A stretch of 64,000 nucleotides of DNA from Delphinapterus leucas (lineage: Eukaryota > Chordata > Mammalia > Artiodactyla > Monodontidae): positions 7,995,598-8,059,597 of the forward strand of contig NW_022098001.1 in NCBI RefSeq assembly GCF_002288925.2. Direction: 5' to 3'. Both the position numbers and the translations under genes were made by a program. Shown here in pieces: positions 33,656 through 47,259 of the stretch; the first letter of the stretch is position 1; the number at the start of each line of letters is the position of its first letter. The notes below the pieces were generated by a model. That model was given only the letters and a program-made list of their open reading frames with translations. It ran no database searches and was not told the origin of the DNA.

Positions 33656-34253
33656 CTGTGAACAGAAGACAAATAGCGGTCAGATTCATTCACTTGGACA
33701 TTTCTGGCTTCTGGATCAATTTCACATCAATAGCATTTTGTATGAATATTAACCAACGTTTACTCCATTTCAGAGACAAAACACAGCACATGGCAAAGGA
33801 GATGAGACCATACCAAAGGTCACTGTTAGTACATTGCACACAACATTTCTAATAGCGGCCCATAAACCAGATGGTTTAGAAGGGGAGAAAGTCCACAATG
33901 TGCCCGTCTACTTGTGCCAGGCGGAGCCGGGGGAGCCTCTGTTAGGTTTTAGTTGGTCCTTGGTAATGCCTGAACTTAAGAATCGCTAAAATTTGCCACT
34001 TTCATCCTAGCAACAAGCCAAATATGTGAATGGTTTTGTTCAATTCATCCGTATACCAACTTTCTTTTGTCTAGCCAAGGTGTTGCAAATAGCTACATCC
34101 CACTTTAAAATAGTTCAAAATGTAAAAATCTAGAACTCATTCATTATTGAAATCTATATGGAATCTAGCTCCATAACAGGGAGTAATTTTTGATTTGGGG
34201 GTTTTGTTTTTTAAGCCTGCAAAAGAACTCATGACAGGGTTACTGCTCTAAAT

Positions 34254-34461
34254 CTGGAGCTTGCAAACAATGGCCTGTCGGCCAAAGCCAGCTAGCTGCC
34301 TGTTTTTTGTAAATAAAGTTTTACTAGAACACAGCTACATTTGTTTGTTTGTTTGTGTTGCCACAGCACGGTTGAGTAGCTGTGACAGAGACTGTGTAGT
34401 ATGCCAAACCTAAAATACTTAGTATCTAGCCCATTACAGAAAAAAAGTTTGCAGATCCCTG
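34254..34461 (-). mobile_element. hAT-Charlie MITE, MER20-like (right copy)
   Basis: Duplicate of 9077-9284 including its 8-bp flanks. Confidence 0.8.
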
Positions 34462-35246
34462 CTCTTAATAATTTCCCTAATATTTTACAAATACAAGCTA
34501 ACTTATAAAATAAAAACACTGATTTTCCCAACTTTGAAGAATATACGCATTGTTCAAAATGAGCAACAGATATGAATCACAATCTCTTTATTTAAGATGC
34601 TCATTCAGAATATTTATTTCTGTCACTGCAGGATGGCACACAATGATGATCCAATTACAAGTGCTTTGTGTGTTTTCTGAGAATCATCAGAGGCTCTTCA
34701 CTGGGTCTATCTATTTTTTTTAGCTCTTTAATTTCAGTCTGTGAAAGGCTGTGTGCAAAAATGAAGTTCGCCTCTTAAAATGATCTACTTACAAGATTAT
34801 AGGGGACTCTTGCTTTCTATGTTGAATATTTCTGCAATTTTTGGGTTTTTTTTAACTTTTATAATGAGAAAGAAATTTGAAGGGCAAAATAATATTCCTC
34901 TTCCATGATAAAAATCTTAGGCTTAAGCTGATAAACAAAGCAAATTCCAGAATATGTGTCTTAGAATAAGGTGGGAAATAAATCATGCAAGACAGAACCA
35001 ATTCCACTGTCATTTTGCCTAGAAAAAGCAATTTCAAGATAACCCACTGAATCATAAAGTTTGAGACCTGGACAGGATATTAGGAATCACCTAGACCAGG
35101 AGCGTGCAACTTGTCTAGGTCACAGACTGCTTGAAAAACATGAAGAAAGCTGTGAACCCTCTTCCCAGATAAAAGCACATATGAACACTAATGATTTTTA
35201 ATATAATTTCAAGGGATTCACGTCCCCCAAGCTCATCCACAACACA

Positions 35247-35392
35247 AGATAAGAACCACTTTCCTCATTTCACAGCTGAGGAGAGACTGAGAAACTTGCT
35301 CACCCCTGGAGACAATGACAGCAGCAGAAAGAGACACCAGGTCACATGACTGGTGGGTCGTTGCTCTTTTCACTGGCCTGATAGCTGGCTGC
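35247..35392 (-). repeat. MIR fragment, reverse orientation (right copy)
   Basis: Duplicate of 10070-10215. Confidence 0.65.
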
Positions 35393-35816
35393 ATGGTTAT
35401 CTGGATTGACAGCATGCAAATTATACATGTATTTCCACGTTTTAGAAGGTGATTTGGAACTTTATCTTCTCTGCCTCTCCCCTACCCTTCATCACCACTG
35501 CACACCCAAATTCTGGCTGGGAGAATCTGGAGAGGGTGACTGGGGAGCCTGAGGCTGGAGCAAGACCCTGAAGGGGCAGGAGGGCTTCAAGCAGAAACAG
35601 AGAGAAGAGAAGAGGGCCATACATGTAAAAGCAAAGGGCCAAGAAATACAGTGGGGGACAAGGTTTACAGTAAAAAGGGACCAGCACATAGACGGCCCCA
35701 ACTACCTTCATAAGGAATTTGTGTCTTATTCTGTCTGAAATGGTGAAATCACTGATAAGTTTTGTAAATGGGATGGATTAATTCATCCTTGCCATTCTCT
35801 CCTGTCTACAGGCATG

Positions 35817-36092
35817 ATCATGACCAAGGACTTTGAACATGTGGCCCCTCTACCTAGAATGTTCTTAATCCTCCTTCTTTCCCTGGAAAACTCCTGATAA
35901 TCCATCAAAATCCAGCTCAAATGCTACTTCTTGTAAAGCTTTCCTCTGGTCCCATCCCACTCACACCCCACACACACCCAGGCCTGCAGGTCATCTCAGC
36001 TGTCTATTCATGTATCTCTGTAGCAGGACTCATCATTTTGCAAATGTATTGCAATTTGTATGACATCACACAGGTCTCCTGCAAAAGTCTAT
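35817..36092 (+). repeat. L2 LINE 3' fragment (right copy)
   Basis: Duplicate of 10640-10915. Confidence 0.7.
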
Positions 36093-36722
36093 GGGCCTCT
36101 TTTAAGGACAGGTTATAACTTATCCTCAATCCCTATCTCATTGCTGGAAGATGGAAGGCACCAAAGTCTGTGACAGCTAGTAGGTAGAAATGTCCAAAGT
36201 GGAACGGAAGGGAAAAGAAAGTGCTGGCAGGGCAACCTGTTATGTTGCAACAGCTCAGAAGCATATGCACAAGAGTAAATTGGAAGAGACAGGACAGGTA
36301 GAATAGGACATCCAGCACTTGGCAAATGCCATGAACGTGTAGCAGGAAGGCAAGCACCTTGCACCTCTGGAGTGTGTGGCTGGGAGGATGGCATCATTAG
36401 GCACAACAAGAAATAAAAGTGGAAGAACAGATGTGAAAGAAGTGAAGAAGGAAGGAAAGAAGAGGAAAAGACACGTACATGCTGTGCTGGAGGCCCAAGT
36501 GCCTGAGGTTTAGAGGAACACCTAAGAAGGGATGTCTAGCAGCAAAAGGACAAAGGAAGGGTACAGGTAGGTCTCAGAAAATTGATCAAGACTGGAAATA
36601 GTAATTTAGAAGTCATTGTGTAGAGAAAAGAATTTTCTTTTAAAGGTGTAAAAGTATAACTTGACGATACATTTAAACAGGTATCAGTTCATCAGTTTCT
36701 AGGGGCATCTCCTGTAACCTAC

Positions 36723-36778
36723 CTTGATGTCTGGTCATACATGTACTCCTCAGCCCCAACTGAAGCACTCCGAAATTT
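36723..36778 (-). CDS. GRHL2: GRHL2 coding exon 5, upstream-in-gene copy
   Basis: 56-bp exon encoding KFRSASVGAEEYMYDQTS plus two bases of a serine codon (about residues 227-245). The acceptor reads tgcag and the donor gtagg. It enters in phase 0 and leaves in phase 2, matching exons 4 and 6. It is found from the unbroken GRHL2 peptide and splice signals, because no start codon or long frame marks it. It appears identical to the copy at 11546-11601. The segment sits just before the CP2-type DNA-binding domain. Confidence 0.95.
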
Positions 36779-37198
36779 CTGCAAAATTTAAAAGTCACCA
36801 AAATTAGAACAAATAGGTGAGTCATTATGCAGGAAAAAAAAAAGTGACAAATGTATCCAAACTGTTTTGTCCCCATTTTAGAAAGGAAAATTACACATTT
36901 TCTTGGCATTATGTTTTCAACTACAGTGAAAATAGTTACCATTTGTGTACAGAACTTGCATACCACCTGCACACTGAGAATTACATTCAACAGAAAATGC
37001 ATTTGTGCTTTTATTCACATGTCCACATTGACATGTCCACAGGTGTTCCTAAATTGTCTCCAGGTACTGGAAACTGTTTCCTCAAACATGTAAACATCTC
37101 TTCCATTTTCTTATCTCCAACACTTATTCCAAAAGTCACAAATTCTGAGTTAACGGAATACTCATTACAGAGAAGCCACATAGCGTATCATAAAGCAG

Positions 37199-37432
37199 TA
37201 TTTAGAGTTCTGGGGCATAGTTTTTGGAGCAAGACTTTCTAGGGTCAAGTTCTAGGGTCAAGTTCTAGCTCTTTTACCTGCTGCCTATGTAGACTGAGGC
37301 AAGTGCCATATTTTCTTCAGCTGTAAAATGCCTACTTATAGTGATGAGAAGAATTAAATGCATTAGCAGAGATAAAGTACTACAAACAGTTCCTGGAACG
37401 TGGTGAGCTCTATCTATGTGTATTAAATTCTG
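37199..37432 (+). repeat. MIR SINE with an internal 13-bp tandem repeat (right copy)
   Basis: Duplicate of 12022-12255, including the internal 13-bp repeat. Confidence 0.8.
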
Positions 37433-39731
37433 TTCCATACTCAGGCAAAATTGTGAAACTGAAGTTCACACTGACATTTTTTTCTTCCAACAACAACAAC
37501 AACAAAAATTCTGTTCTATAGTAATCACTTGATCGTACTCAATGCCCTTCTCTAAGATCTTCATTATCACAACAGTGTTAAAAGTAATTTTGCGGAGGGA
37601 AATTCTAAGTCTTAGTATTACATGTGAAAAGGCTTGGGTCCACAGACATTCAGTTGCTGTATATTTAGTGCAAGTAGGATGCACTTTGCTACATTTTAGA
37701 ACCTTCTTAAAAGCAGATGCACCAAAAGCCCTAACTCTTGATCCTAAAGTAAATATAATAGAATATTGATGAAAAAGCACTTGGTGGACCACACAGATCT
37801 GGACCTTCCGCTGTGGCCTTTTTTCTAGTGTCTCTTTCTAAGAAACAACCATCTTGCCTTTCATTTCTCTGCCATAAACTTCCATTCTTTGACAAGTAAT
37901 TCGAAGATTTCCTTCTCAGGAAAGGTTTACTCACAGCTATTTTCCAAATTTCCTTCACAATCTCTAACCACCATCACTTGAATGCAGTGTGCCCTCACCT
38001 CACACTTCATATGTACATACATAGGATCTTTATTTATATACAATCTTATAAGCTCCGTGGATCCGAGAAGACAGTTTGCCCTTCAAAGTTTACCCAAACG
38101 CAGCCCAGGAGCATCTGACAAGTATTTGTTAACTAGTTTATTAATCATGACAGAGACTCAAAGATACAGATTTGTGTTTCTTTTGCAATCAGTCAACCCA
38201 TCAACAAGGCATTAAATGGAAATATTCTGGGGCTTCAGCATCTGACTGGTGCCAAGAGACATAGAGAAAATATATAAGGCACTTTCTTTGCCTCAAATAT
38301 ATAAAAATTGGTTGAGGAGGTGAGTAAATTCATATGAAAAATGACAACAAAAGAAACTGAAATACAGTAAATGACTAGATATGAAGGTCTATGTTAAAGC
38401 ATTCATCCATTCATTTATTCAGGTGTCCTGACTGGAAAAGTACAGAATGAACATTACCAGGAAAGGAAGATCAGCAAAATTCTGGAAAGATTTTATGGCT
38501 GTTGTGAACTTTGCTTTGATCCTTAATATATTTAAGAATTAGGAAATTTTGGAGTAGGAAGGTAGCACGATGAAAAGAGCATTTAAGGAAATGACTCCAA
38601 GACAGAGAAGATGCATTTCAAAGGTCTTCTTTGAAGGAATATGTGGTAACCCGTAACAACACATGGTGAACCAGTATTAATAAGCAAGGCCCTGAATGAG
38701 TTCATTGCCCATGCCATAGCACCGTGCAGCCTGAGGATAGACTTGCTTACTAAAACATATTGGACTGATACATTCTAGGGTTCTAATGTCCCAGGGGATG
38801 TAAGAAGATGTGATATACTACAACTATTCAGACTCAAAGAGACTGTCAACTATGGGCTAACAAATAAAAACTCTTAATCCAATAATATGAGCATGTAAAC
38901 AAGAACTATGAAAAAATTAAAATAGTTGACATATTACTGACATGGATATTACTTTTTCCGAGTTTAAACATTTATCCTTAATTCGGTTACATTATCTTTA
39001 TAATTAAAAAAAATTAAATGTATACTCTACCTGGAAAACATCACAATCCTTTATGATGGCCCTAAATGATTGTTGATATGGCCAAAGGGAGAGAGGCCTT
39101 TTAAAAATATACATATATATTTATCCTACAGTAAAACTGTAGGCTACCCTCACCCTTGGCATTTTCACTGTTGCTGTACAAGGCTGCTTGGTTTTCTTTT
39201 TGTTGCCAAAGTCTAATAAACAGGAGAGACTGTCATGCTTATGCATGAAGTAGAATTTAGTCAAATAAAAAGTTCTGGTCAAAAAAAAAAAGAATTAGAA
39301 CCAAAACACTCAGGCCATTCTGACTACAATTACCAAGTTTCCACAACTGTTTGGAAACATTTTAATATAATTTGTAGGATGCCAAAAGGCAGGCAGACAG
39401 CCAACATCACCATACCTCGCTGTGATTTGATGCAGCGCATCTATACATTTCTTAATCATTTGGCCTGAGAAAAATGGTAGTAAAGGAAGTATGGTAACAT
39501 ATATTTTCTAGATTATCCTTAAAGGACTTTAGACATCAAGGAATATTAGAATGTTATATTTAAATTTTGAATATTAGAATTCTAGTTTTTTCCTTGGGTG
39601 GGAGGAAAGAGACATCTACTAAGAATCTACTATGAAAAGACAATGATTCTAAACAGTGGTAAAATCAGATATAGCAAAATAATTCCATGTCTTTGATCAG
39701 CCACCAATTTTTTAGGTCTTATGATTCATTT

Positions 39732-39937
39732 ATTCATTCATCCACTCTTTCAATAAATATTTGCTGAGCATCTACTTTGCATCAGACACCATGCTAGGTG
39801 CTATGGATACCACAGTGAACAAAAAGAGCAGCAGTCCCTGCTGTCGTGAAGCTTCCGACCTAGTAGATGAAAAATATTAGTCAAATAATCATTAATTTAA
39901 AAATTTACAAACTGTGTGCAGGCACTCTAAGAAGAAC
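39732..39937 (+). repeat. Ancient dispersed repeat, family not assigned (right copy)
   Basis: Duplicate of 14555-14760. The resuming part is at about 40777-41137. Confidence 0.55.
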
Positions 39938-40548
39938 AACAGAGTTCTAGGAGAGCACATCACCACCGAGAAAGTAAAAATCAGTCCCACTGACAATCAG
40001 CCTTGATGCTTCTAACAGAATGTACTGCTTCCAACAGCACACGGACAAGGCCAACAGAAGACAAGCAATGCTCCCAACACAACCCCAGAAGACAATAACA
40101 CAGGTACAAAAGTGAGTAACATCCCCCCCTTCCGTGGGATTGATGCCTTCTTGGCAAAGATAGCCTCAGCCCTGCATTGTTCATCCCATCTCCTGAACAA
40201 TGACGACCGAGGTACCCAGTTTCTAGACTGCCCCAACGTCTTGACATATGAAATCCAGAGCTGGTTGTCACTTCCATGATCCCTTCTTAGACTCATCCGT
40301 AACAAGCCCAAACACTACCAAGAGCTCCTCCCAACTCTCTCTTGCTGAGTTGTCCCTAAGGGCCCCTTGCAGGAGCAGGCTAAATAAATGTAACTTTGAC
40401 TGCAGATGTGTTCACGGTAGTCTTTGGCTGGTGGACTTAGATACAAAGAAAACTGACTTTACTAGGAACTGAAAGGGGAGGACAGGGAAGGCTTCCTTGA
40501 GGTAGTCACACAGGAGGAAGGGTGTGGAAGGTAGTAAAGAATATTCTA

Positions 40549-40745
40549 GAATAGCATTGTCCAATAGAACTTTATGCAAAGATGTAAGTGTTCTATATCT
40601 TCACTAATATGGTAGCCACGTGCACCTTCTGAGCACTTAAAATGGAGATAGTGGGACTGAGGAATTGAATTTTTAATTTTATTCAATTTTAATAGCCACA
40701 GGTGGCTAGTGACTGCAGTATTGCACAGCACAGTCCTAAAACATG
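40549..40745 (+). mobile_element. MER5A hAT-Charlie MITE (right copy)
   Basis: Duplicate of 15372-15568. Confidence 0.9.
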
Positions 40746-42036
40746 GAGTAGCAGGCACATGGGTCCTGAGGCAGGAGGGAACATATCAGGTTCACAGAAC
40801 TGAATGATGCTCAGAGCAGAGAGCACCAGGGGGAAAGATGTGCAAGAGGAGGTGGGAAAGGCGGAGGAGAAACAGAATGTGCAAGGCCTTGTAAACCCGT
40901 TAAAGATATAGACCTTAATCCTAAAAACAATGGGATTTCAGTGAGAGGGTGTCATGATCAGATTAGCATTCTGAAAAGACCATCCCAGGTACAGTGAACA
41001 AAAGTGGACAGTATTATAGGCCAGAGATAATGACAGCTTGGGTCAGTATGGTGGAAGTAGAATGGAGATCAATGATTTCAGAGAGATTTAAGAAAGTGAA
41101 GTTGATAGAACTGATAATGACTTAGATGGGGATTATCGTAGAGCAAAGCATCAAGAAAAAAATCCTCGTTGCTTGAGAAACCGGAAGGACGGTGGTGCCA
41201 CTCCACTAGAGCAGTGAACATGAGGGAAGATGTAAGTCAGATTTTGAGCTGGTGGTGAGTCAAACAGGCAGTTGAACATAAAGGTCTGGAGCTCAGAGAG
41301 AACTGGGCTGGAGAAAAATAATGTGAAAAGTATTCAGGACATAGATGATAACTGAAGCTGCAGACATAAAGCTAAGAGCATTTTCAAGAGACAACAGTGA
41401 TCAAAGCATCAAATGGTGCTGCAAAGTAACAGCTTTAACAGAACGGGGATTTCCAGAGCCGTTCTATTCAAGAGCTGGGTAGATGGCCCCTAGGAACCTA
41501 AGGATAGGCCATCCAATCTCATAAAATTTGACTATGTATAGAGAAACCTAAATCCTTCCCAAGTATAAAATGTGTATGCTAAGGATTTTCCAAAATTTTG
41601 CTTGGTGCAAAAACAAACTAATAAAATAATAGAAGTTTTAGTGGTACCATATGCACTATATCATGTATTTAAAATAAAAACAACAAAATTGGTTGCACTG
41701 ATCAAAAAGTGAAGCCATGTTCCATTTCAGTACTTGAATCAACATTTTTAAGATTTTATTCTTTAAGTTTGTGGTGGGAAATGAACTATCAGTTAAAAAT
41801 TAGTCATGTTGGACAGGGTTTAGATCCAGGGTAACTTCCAGTATCAGTCTACAGATGAATATAACATCAATGGATATAACCATCATATGTCTGTTGGGTA
41901 TAACAAATAATAATTCTTTGATTTTATTTCAGAATTCTCTGCAAACTATGTTAATTTGACAAATAACATACCAGGGACTAAATAATGAAATACATGGTAG
42001 AGATATCTGGTGCTCACACATAAATCATTCTCATTC

Positions 42037-42402
42037 CTGAGCACATGGGAAAACTAGACTTCTCTTAACCTCTTGCAGTTAGTTAAGACCATGTGACTGG
42101 TTCTAGCCAATGAAATGTGAACAGGGGTAATAGCAATACTTCCAGGTCATAGCATTTACAACTCAGTGTGCCATCTCCATGGTCTCTCTTCCCCAGCTGG
42201 GATGACCCTGAAGCCACATATAGAGATGGTAATGTCACAAGATGGAGGGAACCTGGATTCCTGATCAAAAGACAGGTCCGCAGACATCTATCAAGATTAT
42301 TATTAGCAAGAAATAAACATTTAGTGTATCAAATCACTGAGATCTGGTGTTCCTTCATTCATACAGTTAGACTTATGTTAGCTGACATACAAAATTGTAG
42401 TA
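42037..42402 (+). repeat. Ancient dispersed repeat, family not assigned (right copy)
   Basis: Duplicate of 16860-17225. Confidence 0.45.
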
Positions 42403-42556
42403 CAGAATAGCAAATTCTTTCTTCTACTTTGATTCTTATGATGACAATACATATGATTTTTCTATAAAAACTCTTTCTTGCATCTCTCAAGGTTTACATG
42501 TTTCCTAAAAGCATTCTAGGTGTTAATACTACGCTGTTTTATATTTATCAACTATA

Positions 42557-42743
42557 CTCTTTGCTTATTAGCTGTGTGGCCTTTGGCACGTTCATAACCT
42601 CTCTGAATCTCTGTTTTTTCATCTGTAAAGTGGGAAGAGTAATACCTTCCTTGCAGAATTGTGGTATAGTAAATATTAGAAATAAAGTGTGTAAGCCACA
42701 GTGCCTGGCACACAGTAGTACTCAATAAATAGCAGCTATATAG
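42557..42743 (+). repeat. MIR SINE (right copy)
   Basis: Duplicate of 17380-17566. Confidence 0.9.
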
Positions 42744-42966
42744 ATAGTAACCTTCTAGAGCGCAGAAACCAAGGCACACCTCCTGCCGTCTACTCCCACG
42801 TCTAGCACAATGCCTAACACCCAGTATAAACAAATATTTACCAAATGTTACTACGAAGAGGATACAAAATAAAATATAAATCAAATTAGCTAAAATAAAT
42901 TCATTAAAGAACTTTTTAATGCTACTAGCCTCAGTTGAACCAAACTGCTCCCTTCCCTGGTATCAC

Positions 42967-42973
<7 letters not shown>

Positions 42974-43013
<40 letters not shown>
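42974..43013. repeat. AG dinucleotide microsatellite, 20 units (right copy)
   Basis: Pure (AG)20, one unit longer than 17797-17834. It changes the duplication offset from 25177 to 25179. Confidence 0.95.
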
Positions 43014-43017
<4 letters not shown>

Positions 43018-43673
43018 AGCCATCTCTAATAGCAAATGAAACTTGCTAATTCAACAAGTAGTAGACATTTTAGTAGTTTGCCTAAAGGAAGTGCTAGGTT
43101 TTAGACAAATTTTCCTTAGTGAAATTTACTTGGTGAAATCACTGAGCTCACCTGATCTTATAACCAGTTGACAGTGCCATGGCTAAAGATCATGATAAAT
43201 CATTCCATTTAATTTACATCAGATTGAATTATAATATGCAATGTAAACACTGATTTCCAAGACTAGGAGAGCAGCTAAACCAAACTCGGTGGAAATAACT
43301 TTCACATTTAGTTTCTGGTAAGTTGCTTTCTCATCCACTCCAAAATAAAACCCCAAATACAATTGCGTCCTTTCATAAGCCTCTTTACCTACAACACAAA
43401 CACAACTCATAACACATCCTCCAAGTAGCATGATGGTTCCGCTGACATTGGACCACATCCACGGACTCTTCTGTGACTAATGTAATATTTCTGCACTGTG
43501 TGAGAAAAACATTAGTAGCAACCCTTTAGTGAAAAAGTATGCACCTCACATTCCTACGTGGAATGACTTGCTTTTCTCTACAGAAGCACCCCTGACTGCT
43601 TGAGGGCAAATCAAATATTCAACAATACCAAAAACCCTACGAGATCCCTTGCTCAGTTTGAAAAAAAAAAAAA

Positions 43674-43689
43674 GCAGCAGCAGCAGCAG
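43674..43689. repeat. GCA trinucleotide tract after A13 (right copy)
   Basis: Duplicate of 18495-18510 with the same A-run length. Confidence 0.9.
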
Positions 43690-44123
43690 GTTGTTGACTC
43701 TTTTAAGCCACACCACACAGGAAGCTAAAGGAGCAAACTTTAAGATAATATTTTTATTACAAGGACACTGAAGGTTTGATATAAAGCTACTAGAGCCCAA
43801 GAAATACGGAAGCCTGGTAAGGGCAGGGAATTTACTGTGTCTCACTCTGCTCACTCCCCAATTTCATAGAATGCAGCAGGCACTCAGGAATGACAGGCCA
43901 GGAAAAGAAGGGCTGCTAGTGTGACTTGTCTACTGTGAGGCCCTCCCAACGCTGCAGAGAGCTGGTTCCTTTTGTTCCTCTTATTCTCATATGAAAGATG
44001 AGAAATAGCTAATGACGTAGACAAAGAATCCTCATTTAAGAAAACAAACACATTTAAGCAAGGCACTATGTTCAGTTATGGAGCTCCTAAGAACTGGAAG
44101 GTCCCACAGTGTCTCTGAGTGTA

Positions 44124-44364
44124 GAGGTAACGGCTAAGGACACTGGCCCTGGAGCCCGACAGCTTGTGGCAAGTCCCATCTCTGCCACTTACTACGGTGC
44201 GACCATGGGTGTTCTTATGCTTTCTGTGCCTTAGTATCCTCATTTGGAAAACACAGATGACAATAACAGTACCTCATAGGGTTTTTGTGAGGATTAGATG
44301 AGTATATATCACTTAGAATGATGCCCAGCACAAAGTAGGTGCTCATCAAATGCTTATTATTTTA
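44124..44364 (+). repeat. MIR SINE, nearly full length (right copy)
   Basis: Duplicate of 18945-19185. Confidence 0.93.
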
Positions 44365-44658
44365 AAATATGATTATTTAGGGTTACAATTTCAGCCTCAG
44401 GTGGCTGAATTTTGTCCCATTGGCAACTAAATGGGTATCGGGCTGCAAGTATTTGGTATACTGCCACCACAGTCACTCCTCTTTAAGAAATAAGAAACCA
44501 CAAGTTTTCCCCTTCTGCCATTGTCTTTTATTGACCCAGGTGGAGTGCAAAATGAGATGTCAGTGACCATCTACTCAAATGTAAAGGCACTGCTCCTAAA
44601 TGTTGAAGCAGCTGACCTGAACTAAAGACAAGAAGAAAAGCATTACATATTCTGGGTC

Positions 44659-45879
44659 AAAAACTGGAGAGGTGATCCACAATTATATCAGCAATTGTTG
44701 TTCTACAAAGATCCCAAGGCAATTAAATGGAAAGAATATTGTCTTTTCAACAAATGATGCTGGAACACTGGATATCAATGTGGGAAAGAAATGGGACTCA
44801 ACCCTTCTCTAACACCAGATATAAAAATTATCTCAAAGTGGATCATAAACCTACACGTAAGATGTAAAACTATTAAATGTCTAGAAAAAAAACCAGAGAA
44901 ATCTTTGTGACATTAGGTTAGGCCAAGACTTCTTAAACTGTACATCGAAAGCATAAACTCTAAGAGGAAAATATTGATTAACTGGACTTCATCAAGATTA
45001 AATACTGTTGCTGTTTGAAAAACATAGTTAAGAAAATAAAGTGGCTATCACACTGCAAAACGTATAACTGATAAAGGGCTACACTATTTAAGGATCTCTT
45101 ACAACTTAATAAAAGGAAGACAAATAACCCAATTTAAAAATTGGGCAAATTATTTGAACAGACATTCCACAAAAGAAGTTATAGGAACGGTCAGATAAAC
45201 ACACGGAATAATATTCAACATCACTAGACACCAGAGAAATGCAATTTTAAACCACAATGAGACACGATCACATATGCAGTAAAACGACTACAGTTAAAAA
45301 GACGGACAATATCAAGTTTGGGCAAGGATATGGAAAAGGGGAACCCTCATGTATTGCTGGTGAGAATGAAAATGTTCCAGCCACCTTGAAACACTGTCAG
45401 CAGTGTTTCACATACATTTACCACATGACCCAGCAAGTGCAGTCCTAGGTATTTACACAAGACAAGACAAATGAAAGCATATGTCCACAGCAGCGTTATT
45501 CATAATAGCCAAACCCTAGAAGCCAAAACCTAGAAACAACCAAAAGTCCACCAACTGGGGAATAAATTGTGATACATGCTTACCGTGGGATACTACTCAG
45601 CAATTTTAGAAACAAATTATTAGCACAAGCGATAACATAGATGAATCTCAAAAAGATTCTGCTAAATGAAAGAAGGCAACATACAAGACTCTATACTCTA
45701 CCATTCCATTTATATGAAATTTGAGAAAAAGCAGAAGTATAGTGACAGAAGGCTAATCTGTGTCTGCCACGAGCAAGAGGAGACGGGAGGGCTTGAAATT
45801 CAAACTCTTAGGATGAGGAAACTTTCCACTGATTCTGACGTTGGTTACATCATTGTAAACAATTAGCAAAATTTTCAAA
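44659..45879 (+). mobile_element. Decayed L1 LINE, ORF2 3' part and 3' UTR (right copy)
   Basis: Duplicate of 19480-20700, with the same disruptions. Confidence 0.85.
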
Positions 45880-46462
45880 CGTGTGAATTTAAAACAAACA
45901 AGCAAGCAAAGATCATTGCTTCCGTAAGTTCTTTGGGCACACGAGAAGAATACATAGAATCTATTTGTAAGGTACCAAGTACACATACATGTACACACTT
46001 GATTATTGACAATACCAATTCTTTCTTGAGTATTCAATCAGACAAGGTCTTTAAAGAGTTATATTGTTTTAAAAAGTGATGGGCAGGCAACATCTTTGGC
46101 TGCCATTTGGAAAGTTACAAACTAGAAGAGGTCAAAGTGAAAACTTTACAAAGTAGGAAATTTCCACGCAAACAGCCCTTTGTTCTTCAAAAATAGTTCA
46201 TTTTAAGACTAAAACTAAAACCAGTCAAGGAATCTGTCATCTAAGAGGCAGGAAAACGGAAATATTCCGCCACACACCTAGGCCAATGGTCTAATAAAAC
46301 CCGTTTATGAAGAAAGATGCAGGCATGTTTAAAAAAAAAAACAAACAAAATCTTAAACTCACAGTTGAATTCACTCATCCCACTTAAAAAGCCAACAGAG
46401 AAAACAAGTTAGGTGGTTTTGGGTTTCAGTTCCAGCTGCTGATGTAAGAGCCAGGGACTCAC

Positions 46463-46856
46463 CTCTGTGTTTCCGTCTTTGAAGCTCTCGCTGTAAGTAC
46501 TGTCCGGGGTGCTGCGCTGATCATCCTTGAGGTAGGTGCTATGGCTGGCCACGGACGGCACACCATACTGAGTCTGTTCAAAGATAACCACGCGTTGCTC
46601 TTCACCATCTCCCCGGGGATAGTGCACAGGTGGGGCCGTGAAAACCGGCGTGAAATCTTCGGCCTTCACCACTGTGATTCCCGCCATGGGGATGACGGCT
46701 GGGCTCTCAGAGACGTTCGTGCTATACTGTTCCCGTTTTGAATTCTCCAGGTGGTCTTGGTTTAGGGAAAGGTTCACTGGAACAGTCTTTAGGACCTGCA
46801 CTCGGTTTTCTCCTCCACTCAAACTACTGTGGGCTCCACTGGTGCCAAGACAGTTT
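46463..46856 (-). CDS. GRHL2: GRHL2 coding exon 4, upstream-in-gene copy
   Basis: 394-bp exon on the minus strand. One base completes the arginine left open by exon 3, then 131 codons run from [20 protein letters not shown] to [12 protein letters not shown], about residues 96-226. The acceptor is cacacag at 46857 and the donor is gtgag at 46458-46462. The conserved [13 protein letters not shown] and [20 protein letters not shown] blocks identify GRHL2. The exon ends in phase 0. It lies inside the right-hand copy of the 25.18-kb duplication, about 220 bp from its right end, and appears identical to 21284-21677. It is the copy adjacent to exon 3, so it gives the in-frame transcript. Confidence 0.96.
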
Positions 46857-47090
46857 CTGTGTGTTTAAACCCACACCCCGCAACAGAACAGAATTAGAAA
46901 CATCACCCTTCTGCAACTCCTAATAACTGATGTAAACAAGAATCAGTGGATGCTAATGCATTAGGGGGAGAGCTGATGGCAAACTTTACAATGGAATGCA
47001 ATGAATCTTTGTATCACTAGAAGGAGGACAACTACACCTATGTGCCTCCTGGTATCATGCAATGAGCCCCACCTAGAAAGTGCTATTGCC

Positions 47091-47103
47091 CACCCCCCCC
47101 CCC
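47091..47103. repeat. C homopolymer beside the duplication endpoint
   Basis: A run of about eleven C, preceded by 'cccac', starts within 20 bp of 47077, where the two copies stop matching. Such runs cause dropouts and breaks in sequencing. Confidence 0.9.
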
Positions 47104-47259
47104 GAAACAGCTGACTCTAAATCAAGCAAGCCTTTACATCTAGCTTCCAGTTCTTAGGATATATGGGAGCTGGAAGAATAATTTAAACAACATTGAAAAG
47201 AAACAATCATACAAACCAGAATGTCACACATCTTACTGACCTGGTTTCTTCAATAAGTC

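Larger units (their letters stand above)
33656..36722 (-). other. GRHL2: GRHL2 intron 5 (right copy)
   Basis: Duplicate of 8479-11545, with the MER20-like element, reverse MIR and L2 fragment. Confidence 0.85.
36779..46462 (-). other. GRHL2: GRHL2 intron 4 (right copy)
   Basis: Duplicate of 11602-21283, two bases longer because of the AG microsatellite. Confidence 0.85.
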
